Shown here one piece after another: positions 16,090 through 26,335 of a DNA stretch of 64,000 nt. The first letter of the stretch is position 1; each line of letters starts with the position of its first letter. The position numbers were made by a program, and so were the translations under genes. Under the pieces are notes generated by a model. It ran no database searches, was not told the origin of the DNA, and was given only the letters and a program-made list of their open reading frames with translations. The DNA is taken from contig NZ_CP036525.1 of NCBI RefSeq assembly GCF_007741535.1, forward strand, positions 1,426,001 through 1,490,000, written 5' to 3'. This DNA comes from Rubripirellula lacrimiformis. Lineage in GTDB: Bacteria; Planctomycetota; Planctomycetia; Pirellulales; Pirellulaceae.

Positions 16090-19000
16090 TCATTCCGGTT
16101 CGTAAGCCAAGTTGGATGCCAGCCATCGTTCGACTTCTTTGATCGGTAAGCCTTTGCGTTGGGCATACGATTCCATTTGATCCTTGGTCATACGGTCGAC
16201 GCTAAAGTAGCGAGACTCGGGATGCCCAAAGTACAGCCCGCTAACCGATGCACCGGGATACATCGCATAGCTGGACGTCAATTCGATGCCCGTGTTCTTC
16301 TCGGCATCCAACAGGTCAAACAGAGTTCGTTTTTCAGTATGGTCCGGACAGGCTGGGTAACCGGCCGCGGGGCGGATGCCGCGATACTTTTCATCGATCA
16401 GTTCGTCGGTCGACAGATCTTCTTTGCTGCCAAATCCCCAATCGGTTCGAGCGCGTTGGTGAAGCATTTCAGCGAGTGCTTCGGCCATTCGATCGGCCAC
16501 CGCTTGGACGATGATCGACGATTCGTCGTCGAGTTCATCTTTGTATTGCTTGGACAATGCCTCGGCACCGATCCCGGCGGTCACGGCAAAGCCGCCCAAA
16601 TAGTCTTCGCGGCCACTGTCGACCGGTGCGATATAGTCAGCCAGTGATCGGTAGTCGGTGGTTCCCTTTCGTTCCCATTGTTGTCGCAGACAATGGAATC
16701 GTTTTGCTTCGGTCGTGCGTGACTGGTCGGTGTAGACGATGATGTCGTCGCCATCGGAGGCGGCTGGCCAGAACCCATAGACGGCTTTGGCGGTCAGCAA
16801 CTTTCCAGCGATGATCCGGTCGATCATCAGGTTGGCTTTTTCGTAGACCTCTTTGGCGATTTCACCCACCGTTTCGTCCTTGAAAATCTTGGGGTACTTG
16901 CCCTTCAATTCCCAGGTCGAAAAGTACGGGGACCAATCGATGTAGGGGCGGATCTCGGCCAACGGCACGTCATCGAGCACACGCGTGCCGACGAACGATG
17001 GCTTGTCGATGGCGACGGTGTCCCAATCGGTTGCGAATCGTTTTTCGAGCGCCTCGGCGTAGGGGACCAATTTTTGTTGACGGTCGCGATAACTGGCTGC
17101 CAATTTTGCTTGTTCCACCACGTTGGCGGCAAGGTAGCCTTCGCGGTGATCTTTGCTGAGCAATCGTTCGACAACGTTGACACTGCGGCTGGCGTCCATG
17201 ACGTGCAGCACAGGTCCATCGTAGGCTGGGGCGATTCGGACCGCGGTGTGTTTCGCGCTGGTCGTTGCACCACCTACCAACAGCGGCATGGTCATCTTGG
17301 CGCGTTTCATTTCGCGTGCAACATGGGCCATTTCGTCCAAGCTTGGTGTGATCAGTCCCGACAGCCCGATCATGTCGACTTTGTGTTCAACGGCGGCCGC
17401 TAGGATCTTTTCCGACGAAACCATCACGCCCAAATCGATGACTTGATAGTTGTTGCATTGCAGCACCACGCCGACGATGTTTTTGCCGATGTCATGGACA
17501 TCGCCTTTGACGGTGGCGATCAGGAATTTCCCGCGTGCGTCGTCATCGATCGTGCCGTCGATGCGTTTTTCTTCTTCCATGAACGGTTCCAGGTAGGCGA
17601 CCGCTTTCTTCATCACGCGCGCCGACTTGACCACTTGTGGCAAGAACATTTTGCCTTGGCCGAACAGGTCGCCAACCACGCTCATGCCAGCCATCAGCGG
17701 GCCTTCGATCACATGCAGGCAACGATCGTAGTGCTGGCGAGCTTCTTCGGTGTCCTCGACGATGTACTTGTCGATCCCCTTGATCAAGGCATGCTTCATC
17801 CGTCCGGCGATCGGTTGATCACGCCAGGCTAGGTCTTCGCCCGATTTCTTTTTGCCGCCGACGCCTTTGACGGATTCGGCAAAATCAAGCATCCGGTCGG
17901 TGGCATCTGGGCGTCGGTTCCAGAGCACATCTTCGACGTGTTCCAACAGGTCTTTGGGGATCTCTTCGTAGACTTCCAATTGCCCCGCGTTGACGATGCC
18001 CATGTCCAAGCCGGCTTTGATGGCGCGGTACAGGAACGCACTGTGGATCGCTTCGCGGACAACGTCGTTGCCTCGGAAACTGAAACTGATGTTGCTGACC
18101 CCGCCGCTGGTTTTGACGCCCGGGCATTCCTTTTTGATTCGCGAGATCGCGTTGACGAAATCGTTGGCGTAATTGTTGTGTTCTTCCATGCCCGTCGCGA
18201 CGGTCAGGATGTTGGGGTCAAAAATGATGTCTTCGGGCGGGAAGTCCGCTTGGTGGACCAACAGGTCGTAGGCGCGTTTGCAGATGCGAACCTTGTTGTC
18301 TTCATCGGCAGCCTGTCCGTCCTCGTCGAACGCCATCACGACGGCGGCAGCACCGTACTTGCGAACCAATTTGGCACGCCGAATGAATTCTTCTTCGCCG
18401 TCTTTGAGCGAAATCGAATTGACGATCGATTTGCCCTGAACATTGCGCAGTCCGGCTTCTAAGACTTCCCACTTGCTGCTGTCGATCATGACAGGGACCG
18501 ACGCGGCTACGTCGTCGCCCGAGATCAGCCGCAGGAACCGTGTCATCGCTTCGGCCCCGTCCAGCAGCGCATCGTCGAAGTTGATGTCGATGATGGTCGC
18601 ACCGTTTTGGACTTGTTCCCGCGCTACTTCGACGGCTTCTTCGTACTTTTCGCCGCGAATCAGGTTGGCAAATTTCCGGCTACCGGTGACGTTGGTTCGT
18701 TCGCCGACCATCGTGAACGGGATTTCCGGACGCATGGTCATGGGAAGCTGACCCGACAACCGGGTGTAGACCGGGCCCGGTGTTTCCTGCTTGGGTTTCA
18801 TGCCGGCGACCTTGGCCGCCATCGCTGCGATGTGGTCCGGGGTGGTTCCACAGCAACCGCCCAACACGTTCAACCAGCCGTTGGCAGCATATTCGCCGAC
18901 CTTTTCGGCCATCGCCGCAGGGCCGAGGTCGAACTGGCCCATCTCGTTTGGCAAACCAGCGTTGGGGTGACAGCTGATCGGAATGCCGGCGACCTGAGAG

Positions 19001-19791
19001 AGTTCTTCGATGTGAGGACGCATCACGTCGGGACCGAGGGCGCAGTTCATCCCGACCGACAAGAGCGGGAAGTGGTTGATCGCGGTCCAAAACGCTTCGA
19101 CGCTTTGTGCACTGACGAAGGTACGGCCACCGTCGGCAAAGGTGCCCGACGCCATCACGGGGACCCTGCGCCCACCGGCGTCAAAGTAGTCCTGGATCGC
19201 AAACAGACAGGCTTTCAGGTTCAGGGTGTCGATCGCCGTTTCGGGCATCAGAATATCGACGCCAGCTTCGCAGAGCGATTTGACCTGGGCGCGATAGCTA
19301 TCGGCCATTTCCATGAACGTGGTTTCACGGTGCGCCGGGTCGTCCTTGGTGCTGATGGCCAGTTGGCGGGTGGTTGGGCCGATCGATCCGGCGACGAAGC
19401 GAGGCTTGTCAGGGGTCCGCTCGGTCCACTGGTCCGCTGCTTTGCGGGCACAGGCGACCGCCGCGCGGTTGATTTCGTCGACCAGTTCTAGCGGCAGGTT
19501 GAATTCGATCATCCCGACCGGCGATGCACCAAACGAATTGGTCTCGACGATGTCGCTGCCGGCTTCGTAGTAGGCCGAGTGGATGGCCGTGATCTTTTCC
19601 GGATGGGTCAAACAAAGAATGTCGGAAAAATTCTTCAGGTCCCGATCGTGTTCGGCGAACCGATCCGATCGGACGGCCGCTTCATCCAGCCCCAAACGCT
19701 GAATCATGGTCCCCATCGCTCCGTCAAGAAGCAGGATGCGTTGGCGGAGCAGATCGTTTAGCAGGGCGCTGGTGGGGTCGGCTGAAATCAT
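16090..19791 (-). CDS. metH: Cobalamin-dependent methionine synthase
   Basis: Transfers a methyl group from methyltetrahydrofolate to homocysteine through methylcobalamin; 1233 residues, close to the 1227 of E. coli MetH. Domains in order: homocysteine-binding domain starting [18 protein letters not shown], with zinc ligands in GMNCALGP (about residue 249) and GGCCGTT (about 312); pterin-binding domain with [13 protein letters not shown] (about 360); cobalamin-binding domain with the [11 protein letters not shown] motif (about 760), whose His ligates cobalt; and the AdoMet reactivation domain to the C-terminus. I start at the ATG at 19791 because the 135 codons of upstream open frame to 20196 show no similarity. 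All four modules are present, so the enzyme should be reactivable and depends on B12. Confidence 0.96.
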   Translation of the reverse strand: MISADPTSALLNDLLRQRILLLDGAMGTMIQRLGLDEAAVRSDRFAEHDRDLKNFSDILCLTHPEKITAIHSAYYEAGSDIVETNSFGASPVGMIEFNLPLELVDEINRAAVACARKAADQWTERTPDKPRFVAGSIGPTTRQLAISTKDDPAHRETTFMEMADSYRAQVKSLCEAGVDILMPETAIDTLNLKACLFAIQDYFDAGGRRVPVMASGTFADGGRTFVSAQSVEAFWTAINHFPLLSVGMNCALGPDVMRPHIEELSQVAGIPISCHPNAGLPNEMGQFDLGPAAMAEKVGEYAANGWLNVLGGCCGTTPDHIAAMAAKVAGMKPKQETPGPVYTRLSGQLPMTMRPEIPFTMVGERTNVTGSRKFANLIRGEKYEEAVEVAREQVQNGATIIDINFDDALLDGAEAMTRFLRLISGDDVAASVPVMIDSSKWEVLEAGLRNVQGKSIVNSISLKDGEEEFIRRAKLVRKYGAAAVVMAFDEDGQAADEDNKVRICKRAYDLLVHQADFPPEDIIFDPNILTVATGMEEHNNYANDFVNAISRIKKECPGVKTSGGVSNISFSFRGNDVVREAIHSAFLYRAIKAGLDMGIVNAGQLEVYEEIPKDLLEHVEDVLWNRRPDATDRMLDFAESVKGVGGKKKSGEDLAWRDQPIAGRMKHALIKGIDKYIVEDTEEARQHYDRCLHVIEGPLMAGMSVVGDLFGQGKMFLPQVVKSARVMKKAVAYLEPFMEEEKRIDGTIDDDARGKFLIATVKGDVHDIGKNIVGVVLQCNNYQVIDLGVMVSSEKILAAAVEHKVDMIGLSGLITPSLDEMAHVAREMKRAKMTMPLLVGGATTSAKHTAVRIAPAYDGPVLHVMDASRSVNVVERLLSKDHREGYLAANVVEQAKLAASYRDRQQKLVPYAEALEKRFATDWDTVAIDKPSFVGTRVLDDVPLAEIRPYIDWSPYFSTWELKGKYPKIFKDETVGEIAKEVYEKANLMIDRIIAGKLLTAKAVYGFWPAASDGDDIIVYTDQSRTTEAKRFHCLRQQWERKGTTDYRSLADYIAPVDSGREDYLGGFAVTAGIGAEALSKQYKDELDDESSIIVQAVADRMAEALAEMLHQRARTDWGFGSKEDLSTDELIDEKYRGIRPAAGYPACPDHTEKRTLFDLLDAEKNTGIELTSSYAMYPGASVSGLYFGHPESRYFSVDRMTKDQMESYAQRKGLPIKEVERWLASNLAYEPE

Positions 19792-20099
19792 GGCTGACGC
19801 TGTTTCACGGAAGGATCGGAGAGCACATCTGGAAGTGACTAACGGGACTAATCTTCGTTCTGAAACGGTTTGATCACAACCCAAGCCTAGGGGGAATTGC
19901 TGTTTCGTCTTGCTTGATCGTTCAACTTTCGCTATTCCGCAGAACCCTAAAGATCCGGAAGCAACGTTCCGATGATAAAGAACAGGGCCGTAAGGTCCGG
20001 GTTCATGGCATTTCAGCGAACATCCGAATGATGCTGCTCGGCGACCTAAAAGCGAGTTAGCGGCATTTTTGTTCACCCTCGACCACCAGGAAGCATCGT
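19792..20099. other. Divergent intergenic region upstream of metH
   Basis: A gap of 308 bases between metH (minus) and the next plus-strand gene. It stays open in the metH frame but encodes nothing recognisable. I looked on the minus strand for cobalamin, SAM and SAH riboswitch core sequences and did not recognise any, although a structured leader cannot be excluded by eye. Confidence 0.5.
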
Positions 20100-21479
20100 A
20101 TGACCGTCTCGCCAAAGCGGCCTCTAGACGGCAATCGCCAATCCAAAACTGATCGAAATCAGGAAGCAACTGGCTTCGCGAGTGATGCTTCGGCACTGCC
20201 GCCTGTCCTGTTCAAGCTTCCGAATGTCGCATCAGAAACGAAGCCGGCTGTCTCTGCCCAACCAAACAATCAGTCGCCTTCGATGCCATTGCCAGGTTCG
20301 ACAGGTGTGCAATCGACCCCATTGGGGGCGTCTGACGCCGTTGCCGGCGCTGTCCCCCCCTCCAACAACGTGCCGCCCAACGGCACGTCGGTCAGCAGCG
20401 CACCGGTCAACAGCGCACCGGCCAATGCCGGTGCTCCCGCCAATCGGCAATTTGCACCGCGTGATCCCATGGCCGGGATCCAGGTCACTGCCCCTGATCC
20501 GGCACCCGTGCGACAAGCCGCCATTGCACCCGCACCGCAAATCGCAGCGCAGCAAACCGCAGCGCAGCAAGCCACAGCACAGCAAGCCACAGCACAGGCG
20601 ATCGCCGCACGACCAGCCCCCGCGCCGTATGGCGCAGGGCAGCACGTCGCAGGGCATCAAGATGTCGCTTATCCGACAGCGGGCCAATCCGAAATCGGTC
20701 AGCCATCGGCGACCGCGCCAGCGTCCGACTCTGGACCGAACAATCCACCGCACGACGCACCTGGTGCCGAGCCGCAGCGGCGGGCTTTTGCCGGCCGATC
20801 GTCGGCGGACATGGACGTTCGCCCCGCAGGACGAACTTGGGCCGAAGCCGTGATGGCACACCGGGCCGTGTTGAGCCTGTTGGCCGTCGTGATCGCGGTT
20901 GCCCTTTGGACCAGTCGTGGGACATCCGATTCGACGGACGTCGATTCGATGGCCGAAGTCGACGAAGCGTTCGAGATCGAAACGGGTGACTTGGCGACCA
21001 GTTTCCCATCGGCGGATTCGTTTGCGACTTCGTCCGCAGCGGCTGGTTCGTCAGCCGGTTTGCCACGTGCGGCGAATTCATCGTCCGCAGCCATCGACGA
21101 CAGCAGCGAAGAACATGCATCGGTGGCGCTGAACGCACCGGAGCCTACCACCGCGGACGCCGATACCGTTTCCCGCAGCATCAGCGATCGTGACCGTGCC
21201 GATGCAACTCCATCGTTCGGTCAGTCCAGTGTGCCAGCATCGACGGTCTCTAGCCGAACCCCCAGTGGTTTGCCTTCGCTAGAAGATCTGGTTTCCGGCC
21301 CAGATGGCACTGACTGGGAAACGCCAGCCAGCACCGCCGCACCGACCAACGCGGCCCCACCGGTCCGTCAAGGCGAAGCGGAATTCACGGGCCCAGAGCC
21401 GTCGCGAACTCCGGCACCGGTTCAAGACTGGTTGAAGTATTTGCCACAGACGGCGCCTCCCGTCAGCAGCGTTGAGTAG
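20100..21479 (+). CDS. Pro/Ala/Ser-rich single-pass membrane protein, unknown function
   Basis: A 459-residue protein that is mostly low complexity. The first 250 residues are rich in Pro, Ala, Gln and Ser, including a run of AAQQ/TAQQ repeats encoded around 20540-20600. One hydrophobic helix ([14 protein letters not shown], about residues 257-270) follows a basic stretch, and the rest is Ser/Asp/Thr-rich and acidic. AGGAAG just upstream of the ATG at 20100 supports this start. It lies 54 bases ahead of the BY-kinase-like ATPase gene on the same strand. By position it could be a membrane partner of that ATPase, as adaptor proteins are for split tyrosine kinases, but no Wzz motif is visible; this is inference only. 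Confidence 0.7.
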   Translation: MTVSPKRPLDGNRQSKTDRNQEATGFASDASALPPVLFKLPNVASETKPAVSAQPNNQSPSMPLPGSTGVQSTPLGASDAVAGAVPPSNNVPPNGTSVSSAPVNSAPANAGAPANRQFAPRDPMAGIQVTAPDPAPVRQAAIAPAPQIAAQQTAAQQATAQQATAQAIAARPAPAPYGAGQHVAGHQDVAYPTAGQSEIGQPSATAPASDSGPNNPPHDAPGAEPQRRAFAGRSSADMDVRPAGRTWAEAVMAHRAVLSLLAVVIAVALWTSRGTSDSTDVDSMAEVDEAFEIETGDLATSFPSADSFATSSAAAGSSAGLPRAANSSSAAIDDSSEEHASVALNAPEPTTADADTVSRSISDRDRADATPSFGQSSVPASTVSSRTPSGLPSLEDLVSGPDGTDWETPASTAAPTNAAPPVRQGEAEFTGPEPSRTPAPVQDWLKYLPQTAPPVSSVE

Positions 21480-21533
21480 TTTCCTGCTGCGTCCCCCCTA
21501 TCCATTCGTTCTCTACTTAGACGTGTTGTCATC

Positions 21534-22952
21534 ATGAGCTTGACTGACCAGGCTTTCGTAAAAGCGTTCGCACGACGCAATCGAAACACCGACGCATCGC
21601 CCCAACAAGCCGCAACATCCAAGCCGTCATCGGATGAGTTGACTCTAGACGAACGAGTCGCTGATTCGGCCACGTTGTGGGTCGACCCGACGGAAAACAA
21701 GCTGGCCCGAGGCGACTCGCCCGCTCCGGCAGTGCCGCGGCCTCATATCGATCCGTCGCCCGTCGTCGCTCGTCCCGAGCCGGCCTGGGTGATCCCCGCG
21801 GATTCTGTCGCATCGCCATCACCGGTCCCGACGCCAGTTCAACCACAGGCACAGGCGCTGCAACCTTCACCGCCGGCACCCGAAGTGGCCGCAAACGCAG
21901 CGGTCGACAATATCGCCGAACTGGTGTCATCGTTGCAGCAAATTCATACCGCCTATGGCACGATTGATTCGTCCGAAGAACTGATGTGGGTCGAATCGAC
22001 GACCATGCCTGCGACCAAGGTCCGGCCAACGGAAGACGCCCCCGCAGAAATCGCTCAGCGGGCTGCCGCAGCGCCTGCCGAGATGCCAACGACTGAGTAT
22101 CCAGCGACTGAGTATCCAGCAACTGAGTATCCAGCAACTGAGTATCCGGCCACTGAATCGCCAGCACCCATAACGCCAGCACCCGCGGCTTCCGTTGGCG
22201 TTGCCACCGGTGCACCGGCTAGTGAACGCGATTTGTATCCCAGCAAAGCTGCCGCGGCGAAGACCGTTGTCGATCCGCAGCCAGCGGCCAAACCAGAACC
22301 GCTGGCCGAACGTCCGTCGTTCCAGGCCGCCTGGGAAGTCGATGTATTTGACATCCCTAAAACCGTTGCCGATCTGTTCTTTGACGAAAGCCTGTTTCAG
22401 AACCTGTCCGATCGGATGGGGGAAGCCGTTGCGGGTGGACTTCGCACGATGTTGGTGACCAGCGTTCAACGTGGCGAAGGACGAAGCAGCGTCGCCATCG
22501 GAATCGCCTTGGCCGCCGCCGCGTCGGGAGTCCGTGTGGCGCTTGTCGATGCTGATATCGATGAGCCAACCTTGGCCGACGATTTGCGATTGGATCTCGA
22601 ATTTGGTTGGCTGGATACGGTTCGCTGTGGTCTGCCCATCCGCGAAGTCGCCGTGCATGCCGTCGAAGATTCGTTGACATTGATCCCATTGGTCGATGTC
22701 GAACGGGCCCAAACGGCCAGCGCCGAAGAAATCAGTCTGTTGGTGGAAGACCTTCGCGATCGATTCGATCTGGTCGTCATCGATGGACCCGCTGGGGATT
22801 CCAGCCGGCTGCGTCCGTTCACAACAGCGATCGACAGTGCGATCATCGTTCGTGATGGGAAGCGGACCAACCAAGCCGCCGTCGAATCCTTTGCTTCGCG
22901 TTTGACTCGGTCTGGCGTCCAGGGCGTGGGCATGGTCGAAAACTTTATCTAA
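21534..22952 (+). CDS. P-loop ATPase of the BY-kinase/MinD superfamily with Pro-rich N-terminus
   Basis: A 472-residue protein. Residues 1-270 are Pro/Ala-rich and disordered in character and include a TEYPA repeat. The ATPase domain begins about residue 275. Its P-loop reads TSVQRGEGRSSVAIG, with Arg317 in the place of the usual Lys, followed by a Walker A' strand VALVDADID (acidic pair) and Walker B DLVVIDGPAG. This order is that of bacterial tyrosine kinases and related ParA/MinD ATPases. No tyrosine cluster exists at the C-terminus (it ends GMVENFI); the tyrosines are in the N-terminal repeat instead. Possible roles are control of polysaccharide export or a divergent partitioning-type ATPase. 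Probably co-transcribed with the upstream membrane protein. Confidence 0.75.
   Translation: MSLTDQAFVKAFARRNRNTDASPQQAATSKPSSDELTLDERVADSATLWVDPTENKLARGDSPAPAVPRPHIDPSPVVARPEPAWVIPADSVASPSPVPTPVQPQAQALQPSPPAPEVAANAAVDNIAELVSSLQQIHTAYGTIDSSEELMWVESTTMPATKVRPTEDAPAEIAQRAAAAPAEMPTTEYPATEYPATEYPATEYPATESPAPITPAPAASVGVATGAPASERDLYPSKAAAAKTVVDPQPAAKPEPLAERPSFQAAWEVDVFDIPKTVADLFFDESLFQNLSDRMGEAVAGGLRTMLVTSVQRGEGRSSVAIGIALAAAASGVRVALVDADIDEPTLADDLRLDLEFGWLDTVRCGLPIREVAVHAVEDSLTLIPLVDVERAQTASAEEISLLVEDLRDRFDLVVIDGPAGDSSRLRPFTTAIDSAIIVRDGKRTNQAAVESFASRLTRSGVQGVGMVENFI
22092..22166 (+). repeat. 15-bp tandem repeat encoding TEYPA
   Basis: Five 15-base units (consensus actgagtatccagca) run head to tail inside the ATPase gene. 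They encode TEYPA four times and TESPA once at residues 187-211. The units differ mostly at third codon positions and the last unit changes Tyr to Ser. Copy-number change would keep the frame. Confidence 0.93.
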
Positions 22953-22973
22953 TGCAACCTAGCTGCATGTCGG

Positions 22974-24119
22974 CTAGCAGCAGCCATCGGACCCGCAACA
23001 ATCATCGCCGATGATGTTCAATCCGATGACGGTGCTCGGGCGTTGGGTGGCTTTTGCGGACGGGGCTGTGTCCGTTTCCGCTGGTGTTTCGCCGGCGGCA
23101 TCGGACTCTGTCGCGGACATCAATCCGATGAACGATGATGCGTAGGGTTCTGCGATCATCCGCATTCGAGTCCCACGCGTGGTTGGCGATCGTTGGCCGC
23201 GCAGGAAACGTTGCCCTTGATCGTCGACGACTTCACTGAACGGGCCTCGATAGATGACCGCATCTTCGCAGGGGCCATCGGTGATGGGGGATCCCTTGTA
23301 AGCGATCACCGTGGCGGATCGGAATTCGATTCCTTGGACTTTCTGCCACGCCTCTTTCTGCAGCACGGGCATCTCGATGCCATGAAAGCCTGCGTCTGCG
23401 AACGCGTCCATGAACTGACGTTCTTCCAACGCGCCGGAGATGCAACCGCTCCACAGTACCGGATCCCGCTGCATTTGAATCGGGACCGGTTGGTCGCTGA
23501 CGATGTCGCTGATGACCGCTCGGCCGCCCGGTTTCAGAACACGAAAGATCTCGGCGAACAAGGCTGCCTTCTCGGCTGAATCGACCAGGTTCAACACACA
23601 GTTACTGACGACCACGTCGACGGAATTGTCCGCAATCATGGGCCGCTGCGTCCGCATTTCGGCGATGAATGATTCCAGACGCTGGAGTCCGGCTTCGTCG
23701 CTAACCGGTTGTTCCTTCAAGTAAGCGTCGACGGCATCGCGGTCGATCGCCATGTCCTGGATCTTGCCTTTGCAGAAATGCACGTTGTCATAGCCCACTG
23801 CCGCCGCGACGGCGGTTTGGCTGCGGCGGGCCAGTTCCAGCATGACGTCATTCATGTCGACGCCGATGACTTTGCCGGCGGCGCCGACCACTTGGGATGC
23901 GATGAAACAGATCTTTCCGCCACCGCTGCCCAAGTCCAAAACCGTCTCGCCCGCGCGGACGTATTTCGATGGATCACCGCAGCCGTAGTCACGGTCGATC
24001 ACTTCCTGAGGGATCACCTTCAAGTACTTTGCGTCATAATCCACCGGGCAACACAGTTCGGCTTCACGAGCTTCGGCAGCGGCAGAGTATCGTTGGCGGA
24101 CGGCTTGTTCGGTGTTCAT
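22974..24119 (-). CDS. arsM: Arsenite methyltransferase, arsenosugar pathway type
   Basis: SAM-dependent methyltransferase of 381 residues that methylates trivalent arsenic. Motif I is VLDLGSGGGKICFIA. Conserved Cys candidates for As(III) binding are visible: CC at residues 23-24, NCVLNL near 173 and SGCISGAL near 225, in the pattern of ArsM enzymes. The protein ends with a Cys-rich tail (CCGSDGCC), which the shorter classical enzymes lack and which occurs in variants encoded beside ArsS. It follows arsS on the minus strand with a gap of 106 bases. Together they are expected to feed dimethylarsenic into arsenosugar synthesis. The stop lies only 21 bases from the convergent ATPase gene. Confidence 0.88.
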   Translation of the reverse strand: MNTEQAVRQRYSAAAEAREAELCCPVDYDAKYLKVIPQEVIDRDYGCGDPSKYVRAGETVLDLGSGGGKICFIASQVVGAAGKVIGVDMNDVMLELARRSQTAVAAAVGYDNVHFCKGKIQDMAIDRDAVDAYLKEQPVSDEAGLQRLESFIAEMRTQRPMIADNSVDVVVSNCVLNLVDSAEKAALFAEIFRVLKPGGRAVISDIVSDQPVPIQMQRDPVLWSGCISGALEERQFMDAFADAGFHGIEMPVLQKEAWQKVQGIEFRSATVIAYKGSPITDGPCEDAVIYRGPFSEVVDDQGQRFLRGQRSPTTRGTRMRMIAEPYASSFIGLMSATESDAAGETPAETDTAPSAKATQRPSTVIGLNIIGDDCCGSDGCC

Positions 24120-24225
24120 CTGGCAGTCGCGAATTTTGAGGGGGGGAATAGAGAGTCACGTCGCTGTGGGATGCGATGCATCATTGGGACAGAACCCACC
24201 GCGGTGATGCGGTGACAGTCCGTCT

Positions 24226-25239
24226 TTACGTGATCACAGCGCCGCCGCAACTACTGCCCGCACCGGCGGTGCATCCGTAACAGTGGTCGGCGATGGCGAT
24301 CGGGCGGTCGACAAAGTCTTGGATCGATTCGACATCCCAGATCGTGGTTGGTGTGCCGCCACTGATGGGGATCTCTAGCATTTGGTTGAAATCACAGTCG
24401 AAGATCTGGCCATCCCAACTGATCGAAACCAGTGATCGGCACATCACTTGTTCGGCCGCCGCCGGATTGAAGTTGTCCGCCAACAGTCGCATGTAATCGT
24501 CCAGCTTGCCGCGTTTGGCTAAGTAGGTCGCGTAACGTTTGATCGGGATGTTGGTGATGCACAACAGATGATCAAAGTCGATGTCGAAACGTTGCTTCAG
24601 TTCGCGTTTGTAATCCGTTTCTAGCGAATGTTGGTCGGGCGGCAGCGAGGGACCGGTGGGGTTGAAGACCAGGTCTAGTCTGCGCTGGGGATCGCCTTTG
24701 CCGTAGCCGAGTGCATTGAGTTGATGCAGCCCAGCGATGCTTTTCAAAAACACACCATCCCCGCGTTGGCCGTCCACGTTGTCTTCGAGGTAACAGGGCA
24801 ACGACGCGACGACATCCACGTTGTGTTGAGCCAAGAAATCAGCGGCCCACTCGTAACCCGGTTGCGACAGGATCGTCAGATTGCAGCGATCGATCACCCG
24901 GATGCCGCGGCTGCGAAACGATTCGACCAGCCTGCGGAAGTGAGGGTTCATCTCGGGGGCGCCGCCGGTCAAGTCGACCGTGTTCAGCGATTGGCATGAT
25001 CGGGAAAGTTCGATGATTCGATCTGCCGTTTCGGCCCCCATGTTTTCGCGTTTTTTGGTGGGGCCGGCTTCGACATGGCAGTGCGTGCAGGTCTGATTGC
25101 ACAGTTTGCCAAGGTTGATCTGTAGTTCCGTGATCGCACGCCGGGTCAGCGGCGGGCCGACCGTTGCCATGGTTTGTTGGAACGGCGGGACCACTCCGGT
25201 CGGCAAACCGGCGTCAATGATGGGTAACAGTGAACGCAT
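24226..25239 (-). CDS. arsS: Arsenosugar biosynthesis radical SAM protein ArsS
   Basis: A 337-residue radical SAM enzyme. The iron-sulfur motif CNQTCTHC gives Cys47, Cys51 and Cys54, and TGGAPEMNP forms the SAM-binding GGE-like loop. The C-terminal Cys-rich region reads HCYGCTAGAGSSCGGA, which is the hallmark of the ArsS family. The family adds the 5'-deoxyadenosyl group of SAM to dimethylarsinous acid, the committed step toward arsenosugars. It is upstream of arsM on the same strand, and a divergent methyltransferase-like gene is 70 bases further upstream, so all three may form one transcript. No arsR regulator gene or efflux pump is in the window. Confidence 0.9.
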   Translation of the reverse strand: MRSLLPIIDAGLPTGVVPPFQQTMATVGPPLTRRAITELQINLGKLCNQTCTHCHVEAGPTKKRENMGAETADRIIELSRSCQSLNTVDLTGGAPEMNPHFRRLVESFRSRGIRVIDRCNLTILSQPGYEWAADFLAQHNVDVVASLPCYLEDNVDGQRGDGVFLKSIAGLHQLNALGYGKGDPQRRLDLVFNPTGPSLPPDQHSLETDYKRELKQRFDIDFDHLLCITNIPIKRYATYLAKRGKLDDYMRLLADNFNPAAAEQVMCRSLVSISWDGQIFDCDFNQMLEIPISGGTPTTIWDVESIQDFVDRPIAIADHCYGCTAGAGSSCGGAVIT

Positions 25240-25309
25240 AAGGCCCGCGGGAAATGAATGCTTGCGAAGATGAAGGTGCCGTTAACATGGTACCACTAGG
25301 ATTCAATAA

Positions 25310-26335
25310 TCAATGGGGGCCGCCATCCGCATCCACACCATCGTTCTCCGGTCCGGAATCGCTGGGGGCGGCCGAAACCGTTTGGGCGATCAGTGCGATG
25401 ACGGCATAGACGCGGTGCCCCATCTGCCATCGCCACGGACCGTGGAACTGGGAACCGGCGATGCGGTCACACACCGCTGGTGATAGTCGGTGCATCAAAA
25501 CGGCAGCGTTCAGTCCGGTAAAAAAATTCCGTGCTTCGATCGCAGTTCGAACCAACATCGGCAGTTGGGCCGGCGATACGCGTGCGAGGTCGGGCAACGT
25601 GTCGGATGAAACCACGTCGGTGATCAGGACGATCGTGCCGCCCGGCCGAGTCAACCGAGCCAGCAGATTCAAATGCCCATCACGGATCGCCAACACCGCG
25701 TCGGCAAATCGGGGATGCGACGCAGGAACACGTCCAACGACGGTGTCGATCAACTGCGATACCAAGCAGGCGGAAACGACGACATCACAGGGTTCGATCG
25801 AATCGACTTTGGGATTCGCCGCGATCTGAATGAATCGATCCCAATCGGCATCCGACGCGGTCGCCGCGTCGCGGGGCAAACTGTGTAACGCTCCGCTAAG
25901 ATCCACCGGGCACTTGACCGTGATGCGCTGCGCCAGGGGATGCGGCAATCGAGACATGCAGCGCGTGATCGCGTCCGGATCGATGTCGGCCACCGTGATG
26001 GACCAATACGCTGCATCCAGGGTAGGCAAATCGATGTCGTTGCCGTTCCCCACGCCCAGGATCAGCAGGCTGTCAGAATCTACGCGGCCGGAGTCCTTCT
26101 TGTCAGCGTCCTGATATCCCGCCACTTCGTTGGCTGCACGTCTTTGGCCGGCGACTTGGGTTAGCAGATGGGTGACTTGTTGGCGATGCTGCGCAAACTG
26201 GTCCCAATCGTCTCGAGTCCGTTCGTTGCGTTGGCGTTGGATTCGGGCGGATGACGTGATCGATTCAGATCCTGTCAACGGACTCGCCCTCGTTCGGCGT
26301 TGTTGCAGCGTTTGACGATCTGACGTCCCATCCAC
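25310..26335 (-). CDS. SAM-methyltransferase-fold protein, unknown function
   Basis: A 341-residue protein. Residues 1-60 are Arg/Gln-rich. A Rossmann methyltransferase fold follows: glycine loop LLILGVGNGNDIDLPTL near residue 90, acidic adenosine-binding strand ITVADIDPDAI, then DVVVSACLVSQLIDTVVG and a late strand GGTIVLITDVVS. The loop Gly-Asn-Gly-Asn-Asp is not the standard GxGxG but is compatible with SAM binding. The C-terminus VYAVIALIAQ fits the last beta strand of such folds. Substrate unknown. It precedes arsS by 70 bases on the same strand; a role in the arsenic pathway is possible but rests on position alone. Confidence 0.7.
   Translation of the reverse strand: MDGTSDRQTLQQRRTRASPLTGSESITSSARIQRQRNERTRDDWDQFAQHRQQVTHLLTQVAGQRRAANEVAGYQDADKKDSGRVDSDSLLILGVGNGNDIDLPTLDAAYWSITVADIDPDAITRCMSRLPHPLAQRITVKCPVDLSGALHSLPRDAATASDADWDRFIQIAANPKVDSIEPCDVVVSACLVSQLIDTVVGRVPASHPRFADAVLAIRDGHLNLLARLTRPGGTIVLITDVVSSDTLPDLARVSPAQLPMLVRTAIEARNFFTGLNAAVLMHRLSPAVCDRIAGSQFHGPWRWQMGHRVYAVIALIAQTVSAAPSDSGPENDGVDADGGPH

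Noticed and set aside
19792-20099. Cobalamin or SAM riboswitch ahead of metH
   Set aside because: No B12-box-like or SAM-I-like core was recognised on the minus strand.
19792-20196. N-terminal 135-residue extension of MetH
   Set aside because: The MetH family begins at the ATG at 19791; the extension has no similarity and an atypical composition, and overlaps the start of the divergent gene at 20100.
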